DNA of 64,000 nt from Gelidibacter algens (GTDB lineage Bacteria > Bacteroidota > Bacteroidia > Flavobacteriales > Flavobacteriaceae): positions 1-64,000 of the forward strand of contig NZ_LZRN01000016.1 of the NCBI RefSeq assembly GCF_001678675.1. The letters run 5' to 3'. Under the pieces are notes generated by a model. The model did not search any database, had not been told where the DNA came from, and saw nothing but the letters and a program-made list of their open reading frames with translations. Shown piece after piece: positions 9,548-17,830 of the stretch. The translations under genes and the position numbers were made by a program. Every line of letters starts with the position of its first letter. Position 1 is the first letter of the stretch.

Positions 9548-9600
9548 AGTTATGATTTAAGCATTTTCAAAAATAACCAACACAACGGACATTTAATGAA

Positions 9601-10626
9601 TTACCTTTTAAATAACTCAGAAAATTTCGAAACTGCTACCGCATTGTCCGCATAGGTAAGCTCATAACAGGTGAGTTCTTGTAGCCATTCTAAAAACAGT
9701 GCCGCATTGGGTGCCAGAGGTGATAGCCAAGATTCCGGGATCAAGGTTTCCAAAATTTTCTCTGTCGGTACGGCTTTCAAATGTGACGTCGCTGTGGGGT
9801 CATAGTTTACATAGACGATTTTTGTACATGGTAAATGCGACACGGCACTGTTAAAATTTTGAGCAGGCGGAATATATTTGATAGGAACCGCCTTTGAGGT
9901 GCTTTTATAAATAGGATACTGCTCAAAATCAGGATACAGTTTTTCTAAAATCTCAAAGGCGCCTTCTTTAATGGAGATGCCTGATGGCACCCGATACAGT
10001 TCTTTTGTCTCTGCCAGTAACGGCGTGAAATCATCCGCGAGGAGATCAAATCCGTGGGCCATGAGTACTGCAGATAAAGTGCTTTTCCCATTCCCGGAGG
10101 CGCCAATAATCATAATGGCTTCCTTAGCATTACACACTGTGGAGGCATGAAAGGTGGCGATCCAATCCGCTTCAGTTTTGTTGTAAAGTGTGTTGATCAG
10201 CTGTAATGAGAATTGGCCTTGCAAGAGGTGGTATTCTGAGGGTGAATACTGTCCAATATAAGCTTGGTTTATGAAGAGATAGCTCAAATTATCTTTTTCA
10301 AAGATATCCACTACAGTATTGGAAGTTTTATTATCATCACCTGCTGTGTGGGAGTATTGCGGGTGGATTAAATTTTGAAGTTTTAAGGACCCATAATTAA
10401 TCTTTAAGTTTGTAGTGCCAAAAGCATAGTGAACCGCATTTTCTATTTTTGGAACCGCTGGTAGCGTTTTAATTTCAGTGTTCTTTTCTGTGACGGTGTT
10501 GACACTGTTAAGTAGGGTGCTGATTTCAGTGTAATAGGTTGCAGCAAGCTCTGGAGATATATGGTCGTGCCTTTGTAAATGCCTAATAAAAGAAGCTTTG
10601 TTGGGGGTTGTCAGAAACACATCCAT
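9601..10626 (-). CDS. HprK-related kinase with probable PqqD-like N-terminal extension
   Basis: This is an HPr-kinase-like P-loop protein. Walker A IIGASGNGKSTL lies near residue 175, followed by LLADDFTPL near 195 and the YRVPSGISIKE block. This is the fold used by HprK and by lasso-peptide tail kinases such as the paeninodin type. The ATG at 10626 is probably not the true start. The frame is open upstream to a TAG at 10744-10746 and reads LWFEKSNQYLVVSETIK, resembling a PqqD-type leader-binding module. No ATG, GTG or TTG lies in that extension, so the real start would be a rare codon or a sequence change. A decayed paralogue at 11241-11690 conserves the extension (LRIQKTNQYFVIAEAVK), which supports it being coding. 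The gene follows the 57-residue peptide gene directly. Phosphorylation of that peptide is inference. Confidence 0.82.
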   Translation of the reverse strand: MDVFLTTPNKASFIRHLQRHDHISPELAATYYTEISTLLNSVNTVTEKNTEIKTLPAVPKIENAVHYAFGTTNLKINYGSLKLQNLIHPQYSHTAGDDNKTSNTVVDIFEKDNLSYLFINQAYIGQYSPSEYHLLQGQFSLQLINTLYNKTEADWIATFHASTVCNAKEAIMIIGASGNGKSTLSAVLMAHGFDLLADDFTPLLAETKELYRVPSGISIKEGAFEILEKLYPDFEQYPIYKSTSKAVPIKYIPPAQNFNSAVSHLPCTKIVYVNYDPTATSHLKAVPTEKILETLIPESWLSPLAPNAALFLEWLQELTCYELTYADNAVAVSKFSELFKR

Positions 10627-10749
10627 TATATGTTTGATAGTCTCTGAAACAACCAGATATTGATTGGATTTTTCAAACCAAAGTATGAAACTGTTTGCCG
10701 TTTGAGAAAAATGTGTTGGGCTGATGTTATGAAATTTAGAACGCTATAG

Positions 10750-10923
10750 TTAAGGGATGTCAAAGGGTCCACCACCCGGATCGGTTGGTGTTGGGGAAGC
10801 TTGTGCGGCTTTCAAAGGTTCCAATATCAAAAAAGTACCCACTGCGGTAAGGGCGGCATATTTGCCCAGTCGCTGAAGTGCTTCTTTCCTAGATATTCCA
10901 ACTGCGGAAATTTTCTTTTCCAT
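10750..10923 (-). CDS. 57-residue leader-type peptide, copy 1
   Basis: This small gene encodes MEKK, then ISRKEALQRLGKYAALTA, a hydrophobic VGTFLIL, an A-x-A site (AAQA) and a 15-residue tail SPTPTDPGGGPFDIP. The SRKxAL sequence before a modest hydrophobic segment resembles a Bacteroidota twin-arginine-type signal with RK in place of RR. The tail is rich in Pro and Gly and has no Cys. The second copy at 11759-11929 is nearly identical through the leader but has a different tail. That pattern, conserved leader with variable C-terminus, is what precursor peptides show. It ends a few bases before the kinase coding frame opens. A modified peptide product is inference; an alternative is a small membrane-anchored exported peptide. 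Confidence 0.75.
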   Translation of the reverse strand: MEKKISAVGISRKEALQRLGKYAALTAVGTFLILEPLKAAQASPTPTDPGGGPFDIP

Positions 10924-11034
10924 GTCATAAATATAGTGATTTTTATAAGATACATAATGTCTATAAAAATAGTTTTTTTGAATTCCAAAAAAACCAAACT
11001 ACCGTCTCGTATTCAAAAGAAAAAGCGCACCTTT

Positions 11035-11157
11035 TTAAGGTGCACTCTCCGTAAGAACTGAGTCAATGGTTTTGCATACAGACTTCTGCGTTTTTTCGTG
11101 GGAACGATGCTTCTGCTTCACTTTATCAACGCCTATAGCCATTTGAGACAGGTCCAT
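11035..11157 (-). pseudogene. Remnant of a type IX secretion sorting tail
   Basis: A 40-codon frame reads MDLSQMAIGVDKVKQK, followed by EKTQKSV. This matches the end of the sorting domains in the two large secreted proteins nearby (LDLSQLNTGVYIVKLK and EKTQKVMLK). Only the last ~30 residues of the domain survive and no secreted protein precedes them. I take it as debris of a duplicated secreted-protein gene caught in the peptide/kinase duplication. A GC-rich hairpin (GCACCTT/AAGGTGC) lies at its end, near 11027-11043. Confidence 0.45.
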
Positions 11158-11240
11158 TTAACTGTCAGTAGTATTTTAATTTAACTTAACCTTGCTCATT
11201 AACTGGGCGTGGATGTTAATTGCGCTTTCTCTTATGGACA

Positions 11241-11690
11241 TGCTTAGTGGCAGCTGATGCAGTTTTTTAGTTGCTGCCAATAAAAGGGTTGATACAATAA
11301 GCCAAGAGATCAAATCCGTGGCAGATCTACATCTAAAACTGCTGCACGTGCATATTGGAGGTGCTTTAATTGCGGAAGGAATGCTGAACCGTAATTGACG
11401 ATCAGATCAACATGGCCAAATTTATAAAAATTTACCTCATCAGTATTGAGGTAAAATGGAGTGGCTCGGTTTTTATTTGTGGCTTGAGATGCGTAATTGA
11501 ACTGTCGAGGAGTACGCTAATTTCTTTTGTAGTAAACGTCAGGCTAGAATTTGAAATATCTTCTACTGTAAATGTGCTCTAAAAGCAGACTTGGTAGAAG
11601 ATTTTAAATACGTTTCAACACTATTTTTTACAGCTTCTGCTATAACGAAGTATTGATTGGTTTTTTGAATCCTTAGCACATAACTTGACC
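11241..11690 (-). pseudogene. Decayed second copy of the PqqD/HprK-like kinase
   Basis: Scattered blocks match the intact kinase gene at nucleotide level. The segment around 11257-11321 matches the kinase region 9997-10058, sharing AGATCAAATCCGTGG. The segment near 11501-11545 matches the kinase region near 10500. The segment 11590-11690 matches the kinase N-terminus. In the last block the minus strand reads LRIQKTNQYFVIAEAVK, continuing to SAFRAHLQ and then an in-frame TAG. The intact copy reads LWFEKSNQYLVVSETIK, continuing to ASFIRHLQ. Frame breaks, the stop and large deletions show it is not functional. It sits right after peptide copy 2, so peptide plus kinase was duplicated as a unit. 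Confidence 0.7.
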
Positions 11691-11758
11691 ACAGTTAAAT
11701 CACCATATGTGCGGCTATTTTGAAACTCAACTAAGTAGTGGTCACTAAATCAGCACTA

Positions 11759-11929
11759 TCAAGGAAACACTTCGCATTCTACACATGGTGGTGCATCGTG
11801 AGACGAAGCCTGTGCTTGTTTTGGATTTAGGATTAAAAAAGTGCCGACAGCCGTAAGCGCGGCATATTTGCCCATGCGTTGCAAGGCTTCTTTTCTAGTA
11901 ATCTCAGATTTGGGTTGGTTCTTTTCCAT
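11759..11929 (-). CDS. 56-residue leader-type peptide, copy 2
   Basis: This is a paralogue of the peptide at 10750-10923. The leader ITRKEALQRMGKYAALTA, hydrophobic VGTFLIL and A-x-A site (NPKQAQA) are almost unchanged, but the tail is SSHDAPPCVECEVFP. It contains a Cys-x-x-Cys pair absent from copy 1. Both tails end in a short aromatic/Pro sequence (FDIP, VFP). Preservation of the leader while the adjoining kinase copy is wrecked suggests the peptide is still used, perhaps by the intact kinase. A perfect TAnnTTTG match (minus strand, 11934-11941) lies 4 bases before the ATG, so the message may be nearly leaderless; no -33 box is at good spacing. Function unknown. Confidence 0.75.
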   Translation of the reverse strand: MEKNQPKSEITRKEALQRMGKYAALTAVGTFLILNPKQAQASSHDAPPCVECEVFP

Positions 11930-12061
11930 TGTGCAAATATAGGGATGATTTTCAAAGATCTACCATCTTGCTAGGATAGTTAAAACAGAGCTCGTTTTCT
12001 AGTACTTAATGTAAAGCAAACGTGATATAACAATACGCTTTTGTAAGCTGCGGCCATCACG

Positions 12062-14266
12062 TTATTTCAGCATGACTTTTTGCGTTTTTTCTTGAGCTTT
12101 ATTTTTCAATTTTACAATATATACACCCGTACGCAAATTGGACATGTCCACTTCATGGCTTTGGCTATTTCCGTTTAATTCTTTAGTGCTCATCAATCTG
12201 CCCTGTAAATCATAAATAGTTACTAAAGTATGTGATTGAAGTTGCCCCTTTACTATTAAAGTTCGAGACGTATTGTTAGTAAAAATTCGCACTATGTCAG
12301 TGTCAGTATTATCAGTTGATAAGGTCGTATTGGAAAAACGAAGATAAAAACGTCCTGTGGAAGCCAAATTTGATTCTGCTGTAAAAATATAGTCAGATGA
12401 ATTCAATAACGTAAAAGTGTTTTTTAAGTTGTCTTCTAAATACACTTCAGTGCCCTCTGGCAATATGGATTCAGCAATGCTTAATGTAATTTGTTGTCCT
12501 GAAGCTGCATTGACACCCAAAGGAACAATCACATCGTTTTGAAGATCTTCAAAGTTTAGAGATTGTATAGCCATATCGTCACCTTCATTATTTTCAACTA
12601 AATGAGAGTATACTGCGAAAGCTGGTGCGGTACCTCCATAAATACTCGCGTCGTATCCTGCGTCCATACCTTTTGATGATGCGTCATTAAAATACAACTC
12701 TGTACGGTACTGTTGTGTATGGCTAGATATTTTTAAATTCACGAAACCTAGTTTATAGGCGTCGCTGGTATTTCTGCCTAAAATAAAATCGTCTGTATTT
12801 CCCGTGGTGCGCATCTCTGGGGTAAATATGATCGCTCCAACATCATTTTTGGATGACAGAAAGAAGCCTTGGCCTGGAGTGATACGAGCGTTTTCTTGAT
12901 TATAAGGTAAGGTAGCCAAATTAACAATTGTCCACCCGTCAGAGGATTTTCCATCAAAGCCATAAATAGCAGCTGCAGTAGGAGAAAGTTGCGATACGTT
13001 AGCTTTTAAAAATGTTTCAGTATCAATATAAGATGGATATGGGTTTCCGACTAAATTCCAAGATTTAGAATAAGGTCCAGATTTGTAAATATTTACATTT
13101 ACAGGTGCTGTGTTGACCTTTCCGGTGAAGGTGAAAGCGCTATTGTCAGAAGAAGCTGTTCTGTACCCCATTCCAGCTTTCAAAGGGGTGTTCTCCGTAT
13201 TTGAGTAGTTTACAAAAGTACCTGTAGTCTTGTTGAAAACACCAAAAAGGAATAACGTATTAGTTGCGTTGCTAATTATATTTGGATTTTTAGTGCGGAA
13301 GGTATCAAAAGTCTCATCTGATACTGGTGCTGAAACTAGATCATTGCCTCCTTTTTGAGTGTTGATATGGCGTTCGTACTTTGTAGTTCCCGTCACAGTG
13401 CCGTTTACAATTAAACTGGAATACTGTGTTGAACTTGACTCTAAAGTGACGTTATCAGAAGTAATTAAGTTGCCATTGACCGTAATAGATCCTGTATTCT
13501 TGACCACAAGACCAGCACCTGGAGCAACCGTAAAGTTTTTTGCTTTGATATTATTTGTTACGATATACATCCCCTTTTCTATCAATATATCCTTAGTGCC
13601 GGTGTTCTCTTCTGGAGCACTAGGCGACCATTTGGTGCCATTGTAAACTAATCCTTCATATGTTACCGTACCTTCTAGTATGATCCCTGTATGTTCAAGT
13701 TGAAGGATGTTGCCCAAGCCACCTTCAATGGCAAGTGTGCCGTCCTCAGACTTTTTTCCACCTTTAGCTTTATAGCCATAGAGCCTAAAAATAATGATAC
13801 CCCCTTTAGCACTGAGGTCGGTAGAGATAACAGGAGATTTTCCAGAGTCTTTTCCGTTCTTATCGAAGTAGATATCTTTTGTGAAATTATCGGCATTGGT
13901 TCTTATGCTGACCTCTTTTGGACCTTTCCCATGACCAGAGGCACCCTTCCCGTTGCTTGCATCGGTAGTATAATCAATTTGTAGGCTAGTGATTTTAATT
14001 TCATAACCAGGCGCTGCTGTAACAGACCATTCTATATAATCATTGACATCTAAAGTCTGGTCAGTTGTCCAACCACCACTGTTAAATGTAGCACCGCCAG
14101 CATCTATAAGTCCAGGACCTCTGGATAAAGCTGTTGCGGTAATAGTGCCATTTAGAGTCTTGGCGGCAGGGGTAGATGTCCCTGAAAAAGCTGCAATCTC
14201 TCGGCTTTGGCTACATATAGACATGGAGAGTGAAAAAATAAATAAAGAAGTAATTAGTGTTCTCAT
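12062..14266 (-). CDS. Large type IX-secreted protein, paralogue A
   Basis: This 734-residue protein has a signal peptide (residues 1-20, MRTLITSLFIFSLSMSICSQ). An N-terminal module follows, with RGPGLIDAGGATFNSGGW and NDYIEWSVTAAPGYEIKITSLQID. A beta-helix-like stretch covers about residues 230-290 (KNFTVAPGAGLVVKN, GSITVNGNLI). Next is a central domain containing YERHINTQKGGNDLVSAPV and WNLVGNPYPSYID. The last ~80 residues are a type IX sorting domain (VTIYDLQGRL, LRTGVYIVKLKNK, VMLK). The same layout occurs in the next gene, so the two arose by duplication. It is predicted to be exported by Sec and then the type IX system. A role at the cell surface is all that can be said. Its promoter is probably at 14296-14324. 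Confidence 0.92.
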   Translation of the reverse strand: MRTLITSLFIFSLSMSICSQSREIAAFSGTSTPAAKTLNGTITATALSRGPGLIDAGGATFNSGGWTTDQTLDVNDYIEWSVTAAPGYEIKITSLQIDYTTDASNGKGASGHGKGPKEVSIRTNADNFTKDIYFDKNGKDSGKSPVISTDLSAKGGIIIFRLYGYKAKGGKKSEDGTLAIEGGLGNILQLEHTGIILEGTVTYEGLVYNGTKWSPSAPEENTGTKDILIEKGMYIVTNNIKAKNFTVAPGAGLVVKNTGSITVNGNLITSDNVTLESSSTQYSSLIVNGTVTGTTKYERHINTQKGGNDLVSAPVSDETFDTFRTKNPNIISNATNTLFLFGVFNKTTGTFVNYSNTENTPLKAGMGYRTASSDNSAFTFTGKVNTAPVNVNIYKSGPYSKSWNLVGNPYPSYIDTETFLKANVSQLSPTAAAIYGFDGKSSDGWTIVNLATLPYNQENARITPGQGFFLSSKNDVGAIIFTPEMRTTGNTDDFILGRNTSDAYKLGFVNLKISSHTQQYRTELYFNDASSKGMDAGYDASIYGGTAPAFAVYSHLVENNEGDDMAIQSLNFEDLQNDVIVPLGVNAASGQQITLSIAESILPEGTEVYLEDNLKNTFTLLNSSDYIFTAESNLASTGRFYLRFSNTTLSTDNTDTDIVRIFTNNTSRTLIVKGQLQSHTLVTIYDLQGRLMSTKELNGNSQSHEVDMSNLRTGVYIVKLKNKAQEKTQKVMLK

Positions 14267-14295
14267 TGGTTAAGCGTCTTTTCGATTAGGAGCTG

Positions 14296-14324
14296 CAAAA
14301 GTAGCACGTCATCCTTGCTACAAT
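14296..14324 (-). promoter_or_regulatory. Bacteroidota-type promoter for secreted protein A
   Basis: On the minus strand ATTG is followed after 17 bases by TACTTTTG, an exact TAnnTTTG -7 box (14296-14303). It lies 29 bases upstream of the ATG at 14266. The -33 box is one base short of TTTG and the spacing is slightly short. Confidence 0.5.
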
Positions 14325-14397
14325 TGCATTTAATTGATGTAGGTAAAGGGATAATCGATAAGTTGAACACACGTGTAAATTTTAGCGATGAAAAACA

Positions 14398-14436
14398 AAA
14401 AATCCAATCACTTATTCTAAAAGCGATTGGATTTTT
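14398..14436 (-). terminator. Hairpin terminator after secreted protein B
   Basis: AAAATCCAATC and GATTGGATTTTT form a stem of at least 11 bp with a 15-base loop. The minus strand continues into TTTTTTGTTTTT. It lies 28 bases past the stop of the 14464-16713 gene. Confidence 0.75.
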
Positions 14437-14463
14437 CGATACATTATAATGAGATTTTTTTAT

Positions 14464-16713
14464 TTATCTCAGCATGATCTTTTGAGTGATCTCTTGTATA
14501 GTATTTTTAAGTTTTACAATATAAACACCGGTATTTAATTGGGATAAATCTAATTGATTCGTGTTGCTGTTTGCCTTTAATTGTACGTTATTTACAAGTC
14601 TTCCGTGAATATCATACACAGACACCGCTGTATTTTCTTTTAGAAGTCCTTTTACGAATAACACTTTAGAATCAGTCGCGTAAAGTTGCAAACCACTTAA
14701 TTCGTTCGGGTCGGATGTCGATAATGTGGCTTTTGTGAATCTTAAAAAGAATCTCCCAGTACCTACTAACTTTGAATTTGCAGTAAAGACATAGTCAGAT
14801 GTGTTTAATAAAGTGAACGTATTATTTACATTGTCTTCTAAATACACTTCAATACCTTCAGGTAACATCGACTTTTCAATACTTACGGTAATTTGCTCAC
14901 CCTTTGCCATATTAATACCTAAGGGAATAAGGACGTTACTAGTTAAATCCTCAAACGGAAGGGATTGTACCGCTAAATCAATGCCTGTATTATTGTCAAC
15001 TAACTGCGTATAGATTGCGAAGCTTGGTGCATTTTTACCAAATACGGCAGCGTCGTAGCCTTTGTCCAGTGCTTTTGTTGAATTATCATTAAAGTAGAGT
15101 TCTGTCTTATAACTTTTAGCACCGGTATGTATCTTAAGTTGGGTATATGCTGCATTGGTATTGGCAGTTCTATTTGGAATAAAATCATCAGATGTTCCAG
15201 TGCTCCGCATTGCGGCATTGAAAGAAATGGTTCCTCCCCCAGGTTTTGAGGCTACAAAAAAACCTTGCCCAGGGGCTATCAGCTCGGTCGCATTGTTATT
15301 ATTCAAAATCGTCCAACCATCCGATGAATTGCCATCAAACCCATACACTGCTGCAGTATCATCATCAAAAGCAGTTTCGTTTTGATTGAAAAAATCTATA
15401 AAACGTATGTAAGACGGATAAGGATTGCCAATGAGATTCCATTTTTGGAAAGCTGTCCCCTCATTTGAAATGGGTTGATTAACGGTTCCTAAGTTGACAT
15501 CACCAACAAATGTAAAGGTGCCATTAACTATAGAAGCCGCTCTATAGCCAGTACCAGGATTCAGAGTTGTGCTTTCAGTGTCTGACCAGTTTACAAAGGT
15601 GCCATCCACTTTTTCAAAGGGACCAAACAAGAATACCGTACCATTGTTATTTCTGATATTATCATTATTAATTACAAATTCACTAAAAGGTTGCCCAGTA
15701 ACCGGAGCAGAAATAAGATCATTACCCGCTGCGTTGCTATTCACATGGCGCTTATAGGTGACATCTCCAATAGAAGTGCCTTCAACAATTAAACTTGAAT
15801 AGCGTGTTGAGGTAGAATTTAAGACCAGATTTCCTGGGTTGTCAAGATTATCACCTACTGAGAGATTTTCATTTATGGTGAGGTTACTTTCAGGAGTAAT
15901 GGTCACGGCGGCTCCATTGGCGATTACTAAATTTTTTATGAATACATTTTCATCTACAGACTCCCCATATTCATTTTTTCCAATGTCATAGGTGCCGTCG
16001 GCAATATAGACATTTTGATCCCCGGTTTCATCTGATGGTTTTACCGGAGTCCATTGTTCATTTGAATACTGTATACCGTCGTAGATTAAACTTCCTTTAA
16101 TGCGACAACCAGGGTTAGTAATACCAAAATCCGTTGTTAACAAAGTCTGTTGGATCGCAAGCATATTTTCTCCAGTTTCACTTCCACCCCAAGCATATAA
16201 GCGAAATTTAATCGTACCTCCAAAATCTGATATGATATTAAAACCAGTTACATTGATTGAGGATAAGGGATACTCGTCACCATCATAGGGGAGTAGGTCG
16301 GTTACGGCAGAGAGCGGCGCTTCATTTACAAAATCGTTAACGCTATAAAAAATTTGCCATTTTCTAGGGCCGCCCAAAGTTGTGTTTGCTGCAATTCGTA
16401 ACGCTGAGATTTTGAGTTTGAAATTAGGATCAGCAGTAACGGACCATTCTATAAAATCATTGGCATTTTTAGCGGTTTCTTTATCACCTAGTGCATTCCA
16501 GTTATTTGCTGTGAAAGTAGCGCTTAGTGGCGCACCATTTCCCAACCCGGGACCACGTGTAAAACCTATGGCAGACAAGTTATCAGCAAAACCTATAATT
16601 GTAGATTGTCCAACAGAGACATTGGCTTTATCTATGGACACAATAACCGGATCTTGCCCATACCCAAAATTAAAAGCAATTACTGTAATTAAAAGAAAGT
16701 AGAATTTTTTCAT
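14464..16713 (-). CDS. Large type IX-secreted protein, paralogue B
   Basis: This 749-residue paralogue of the preceding gene product has the same order of parts. These are the signal peptide (MKKFYFLLITVIAFNFGYG), an N-terminal module with RGPGLGNGAPLSATFTANNW and NDFIEWSVTADPNFKLKISA, and a beta-helix-like stretch (NLVIANGAAVTITPESNLTI). They are followed by YKRHVNSNAAGNDLISAPV, WNLIGNPYPSYIR, the FDGNSSDGWTI block, and the type IX sorting tail (VSVYDIHGRLV, LNTGVYIVKLKNT, IMLR). The C-terminal two-thirds is clearly more conserved between copies than the N-terminal third. It has its own terminator and its own -7 box, so the two copies are separate transcription units. Function beyond surface or secreted location is unknown. 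Confidence 0.92.
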   Translation of the reverse strand: MKKFYFLLITVIAFNFGYGQDPVIVSIDKANVSVGQSTIIGFADNLSAIGFTRGPGLGNGAPLSATFTANNWNALGDKETAKNANDFIEWSVTADPNFKLKISALRIAANTTLGGPRKWQIFYSVNDFVNEAPLSAVTDLLPYDGDEYPLSSINVTGFNIISDFGGTIKFRLYAWGGSETGENMLAIQQTLLTTDFGITNPGCRIKGSLIYDGIQYSNEQWTPVKPSDETGDQNVYIADGTYDIGKNEYGESVDENVFIKNLVIANGAAVTITPESNLTINENLSVGDNLDNPGNLVLNSTSTRYSSLIVEGTSIGDVTYKRHVNSNAAGNDLISAPVTGQPFSEFVINNDNIRNNNGTVFLFGPFEKVDGTFVNWSDTESTTLNPGTGYRAASIVNGTFTFVGDVNLGTVNQPISNEGTAFQKWNLIGNPYPSYIRFIDFFNQNETAFDDDTAAVYGFDGNSSDGWTILNNNNATELIAPGQGFFVASKPGGGTISFNAAMRSTGTSDDFIPNRTANTNAAYTQLKIHTGAKSYKTELYFNDNSTKALDKGYDAAVFGKNAPSFAIYTQLVDNNTGIDLAVQSLPFEDLTSNVLIPLGINMAKGEQITVSIEKSMLPEGIEVYLEDNVNNTFTLLNTSDYVFTANSKLVGTGRFFLRFTKATLSTSDPNELSGLQLYATDSKVLFVKGLLKENTAVSVYDIHGRLVNNVQLKANSNTNQLDLSQLNTGVYIVKLKNTIQEITQKIMLR

Positions 16714-17204
16714 GTGGGGGCTGTGAATTAAATTTGGGTTTTCTGATATGCTAGGGTCATTCTCTTAAGCGGCTATTAGACAAGCAACTATTTAGCTTTA
16801 TTATTCGCTTAATTTTTGATCTGTAATCTAAAAGTTGTGACAAAAGTAGGAAGTAATTTAAATTTTATGCCTTATTATTTTCTAATTAAGCCCTAAGGAA
16901 ATATTTACCGATGAAATGCATGAACGCTTTGTTTTGAACGGGATTAAAAGGAAAAAATCCAGTCAAAAGACCACCTTTATTTGGGTCCTTTTTAAGAAAG
17001 TGGATGCATATGATTCAATAGTTCCTATTTACTTCCTATGTTTCTTATGTTAGGTTATTGAAAGGCAAATGTTGGACCTTATTTGAGTGCTATTGTTAAG
17101 AGAAAGAACACCTAATACTTCCTCATTATTTCCAGAATTAGCTTAGGAACCTGAAAAAGTTTGATTTACTTTGCTTTCTAATGTTAATTTAAAATCCTAC
17201 ACCA
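16714..17204. other. Divergent promoter gap between secreted protein B and the capsule locus
   Basis: This 491-bp AT-rich gap lies between divergently transcribed genes. For the minus-strand gene a perfect TACTTTTG -7 box is at 16841-16848 (minus strand), with no good -33 box. For the + strand a partial TTTACTTTG lies at about 17165-17173, 32 bases before the antiterminator ATG. No gene or terminator is evident. Confidence 0.4.
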
Positions 17205-17666
17205 ATGGCTTGGCACGTCCTCATCACAAAACCTAAATTTGAACTTAAAGTGGCGGAGCGTCTCACTGATCTGCACTTTGAAGTCTGTTGCCCTACCCGA
17301 GTTGAGATCCGGCAATGGAGTGACCGCAAAAAAAAGGTGACCGTTCCCTTATTGCCGTCCATGGTGCTTATTAACATCACAGACAAGGAACGTGCCGAGG
17401 TGTTTACGGTACATGGTGCGGTTCGTTATCTCTTTTGGTTGGGCAAACCCGCCATAGTACCTTCTAAAGAAGTGACTTTACTCCAGGATATTGCAGATAA
17501 AAAGCAACAGGTGCTCTCTACAGAAAAAATAGGCATAGGTCAAGAGATTAATTTAGAAGAATTTGGACTCACTGCAAAAAAAGGCACCGTAAAATATGTG
17601 TCGGGGAATCAGTGTTGGGTGGTGCTCCACAACTTGGGCTATGTTATAAAATTGAAAATTAAATGA
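17205..17666 (+). CDS. UpxY-family transcription antiterminator (NusG paralogue)
   Basis: This 153-residue protein is of the NusG/RfaH superfamily. In Bacteroides, UpxY proteins bind RNA polymerase and prevent premature termination in the 5' region of their own capsule operon. The NGN domain covers about residues 1-95 (AWHVLITKPKFELKVAERL, then VPLLPSMVLINI, then VHGAVRYLFWLGKPAIVP). A short KOW-type region covers about 115-150 (KKGTVKYVSGNQCWVVLHNLGYVIKLKI). It is the first + strand gene of the polysaccharide locus and is followed by 155 non-coding bases before gmd, the usual position for a locus-specific antiterminator. No UpxZ-like antagonist is seen. The assignment rests on fold features and position. 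Confidence 0.88.
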   Translation: MAWHVLITKPKFELKVAERLTDLHFEVCCPTRVEIRQWSDRKKKVTVPLLPSMVLINITDKERAEVFTVHGAVRYLFWLGKPAIVPSKEVTLLQDIADKKQQVLSTEKIGIGQEINLEEFGLTAKKGTVKYVSGNQCWVVLHNLGYVIKLKIK

Positions 17667-17830
17667 ACGCAGTAAAGGCATTCTCCAAATTAGTTCTATT
17701 TTTGCGTCTTCTTAGAGCTAAATCGTATAGCTTGTTTGAAATATAAGTAATTAAAAACCATATAGTTGCATTTTTTTATGTGACTATTCTTGGCGAAGCC
17801 ATGAGATTATTTAAATAGACAGTGATTAAA

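Noticed and set aside
8504-11929. Calling the peptide/kinase block a lasso-peptide cluster
   Set aside because: No asparagine-synthetase-like cyclase or transglutaminase-like B2 protease is present, and the tails do not show a clear macrolactam pattern. Only the kinase, PqqD-like part and nucleotidyltransferase are shared.
13359-13984. Opposite-strand frames of 95-97 codons inside the secreted-protein genes
   Set aside because: They are shadows of strongly coding minus-strand sequence with signal peptide and sorting tail; no independent support.
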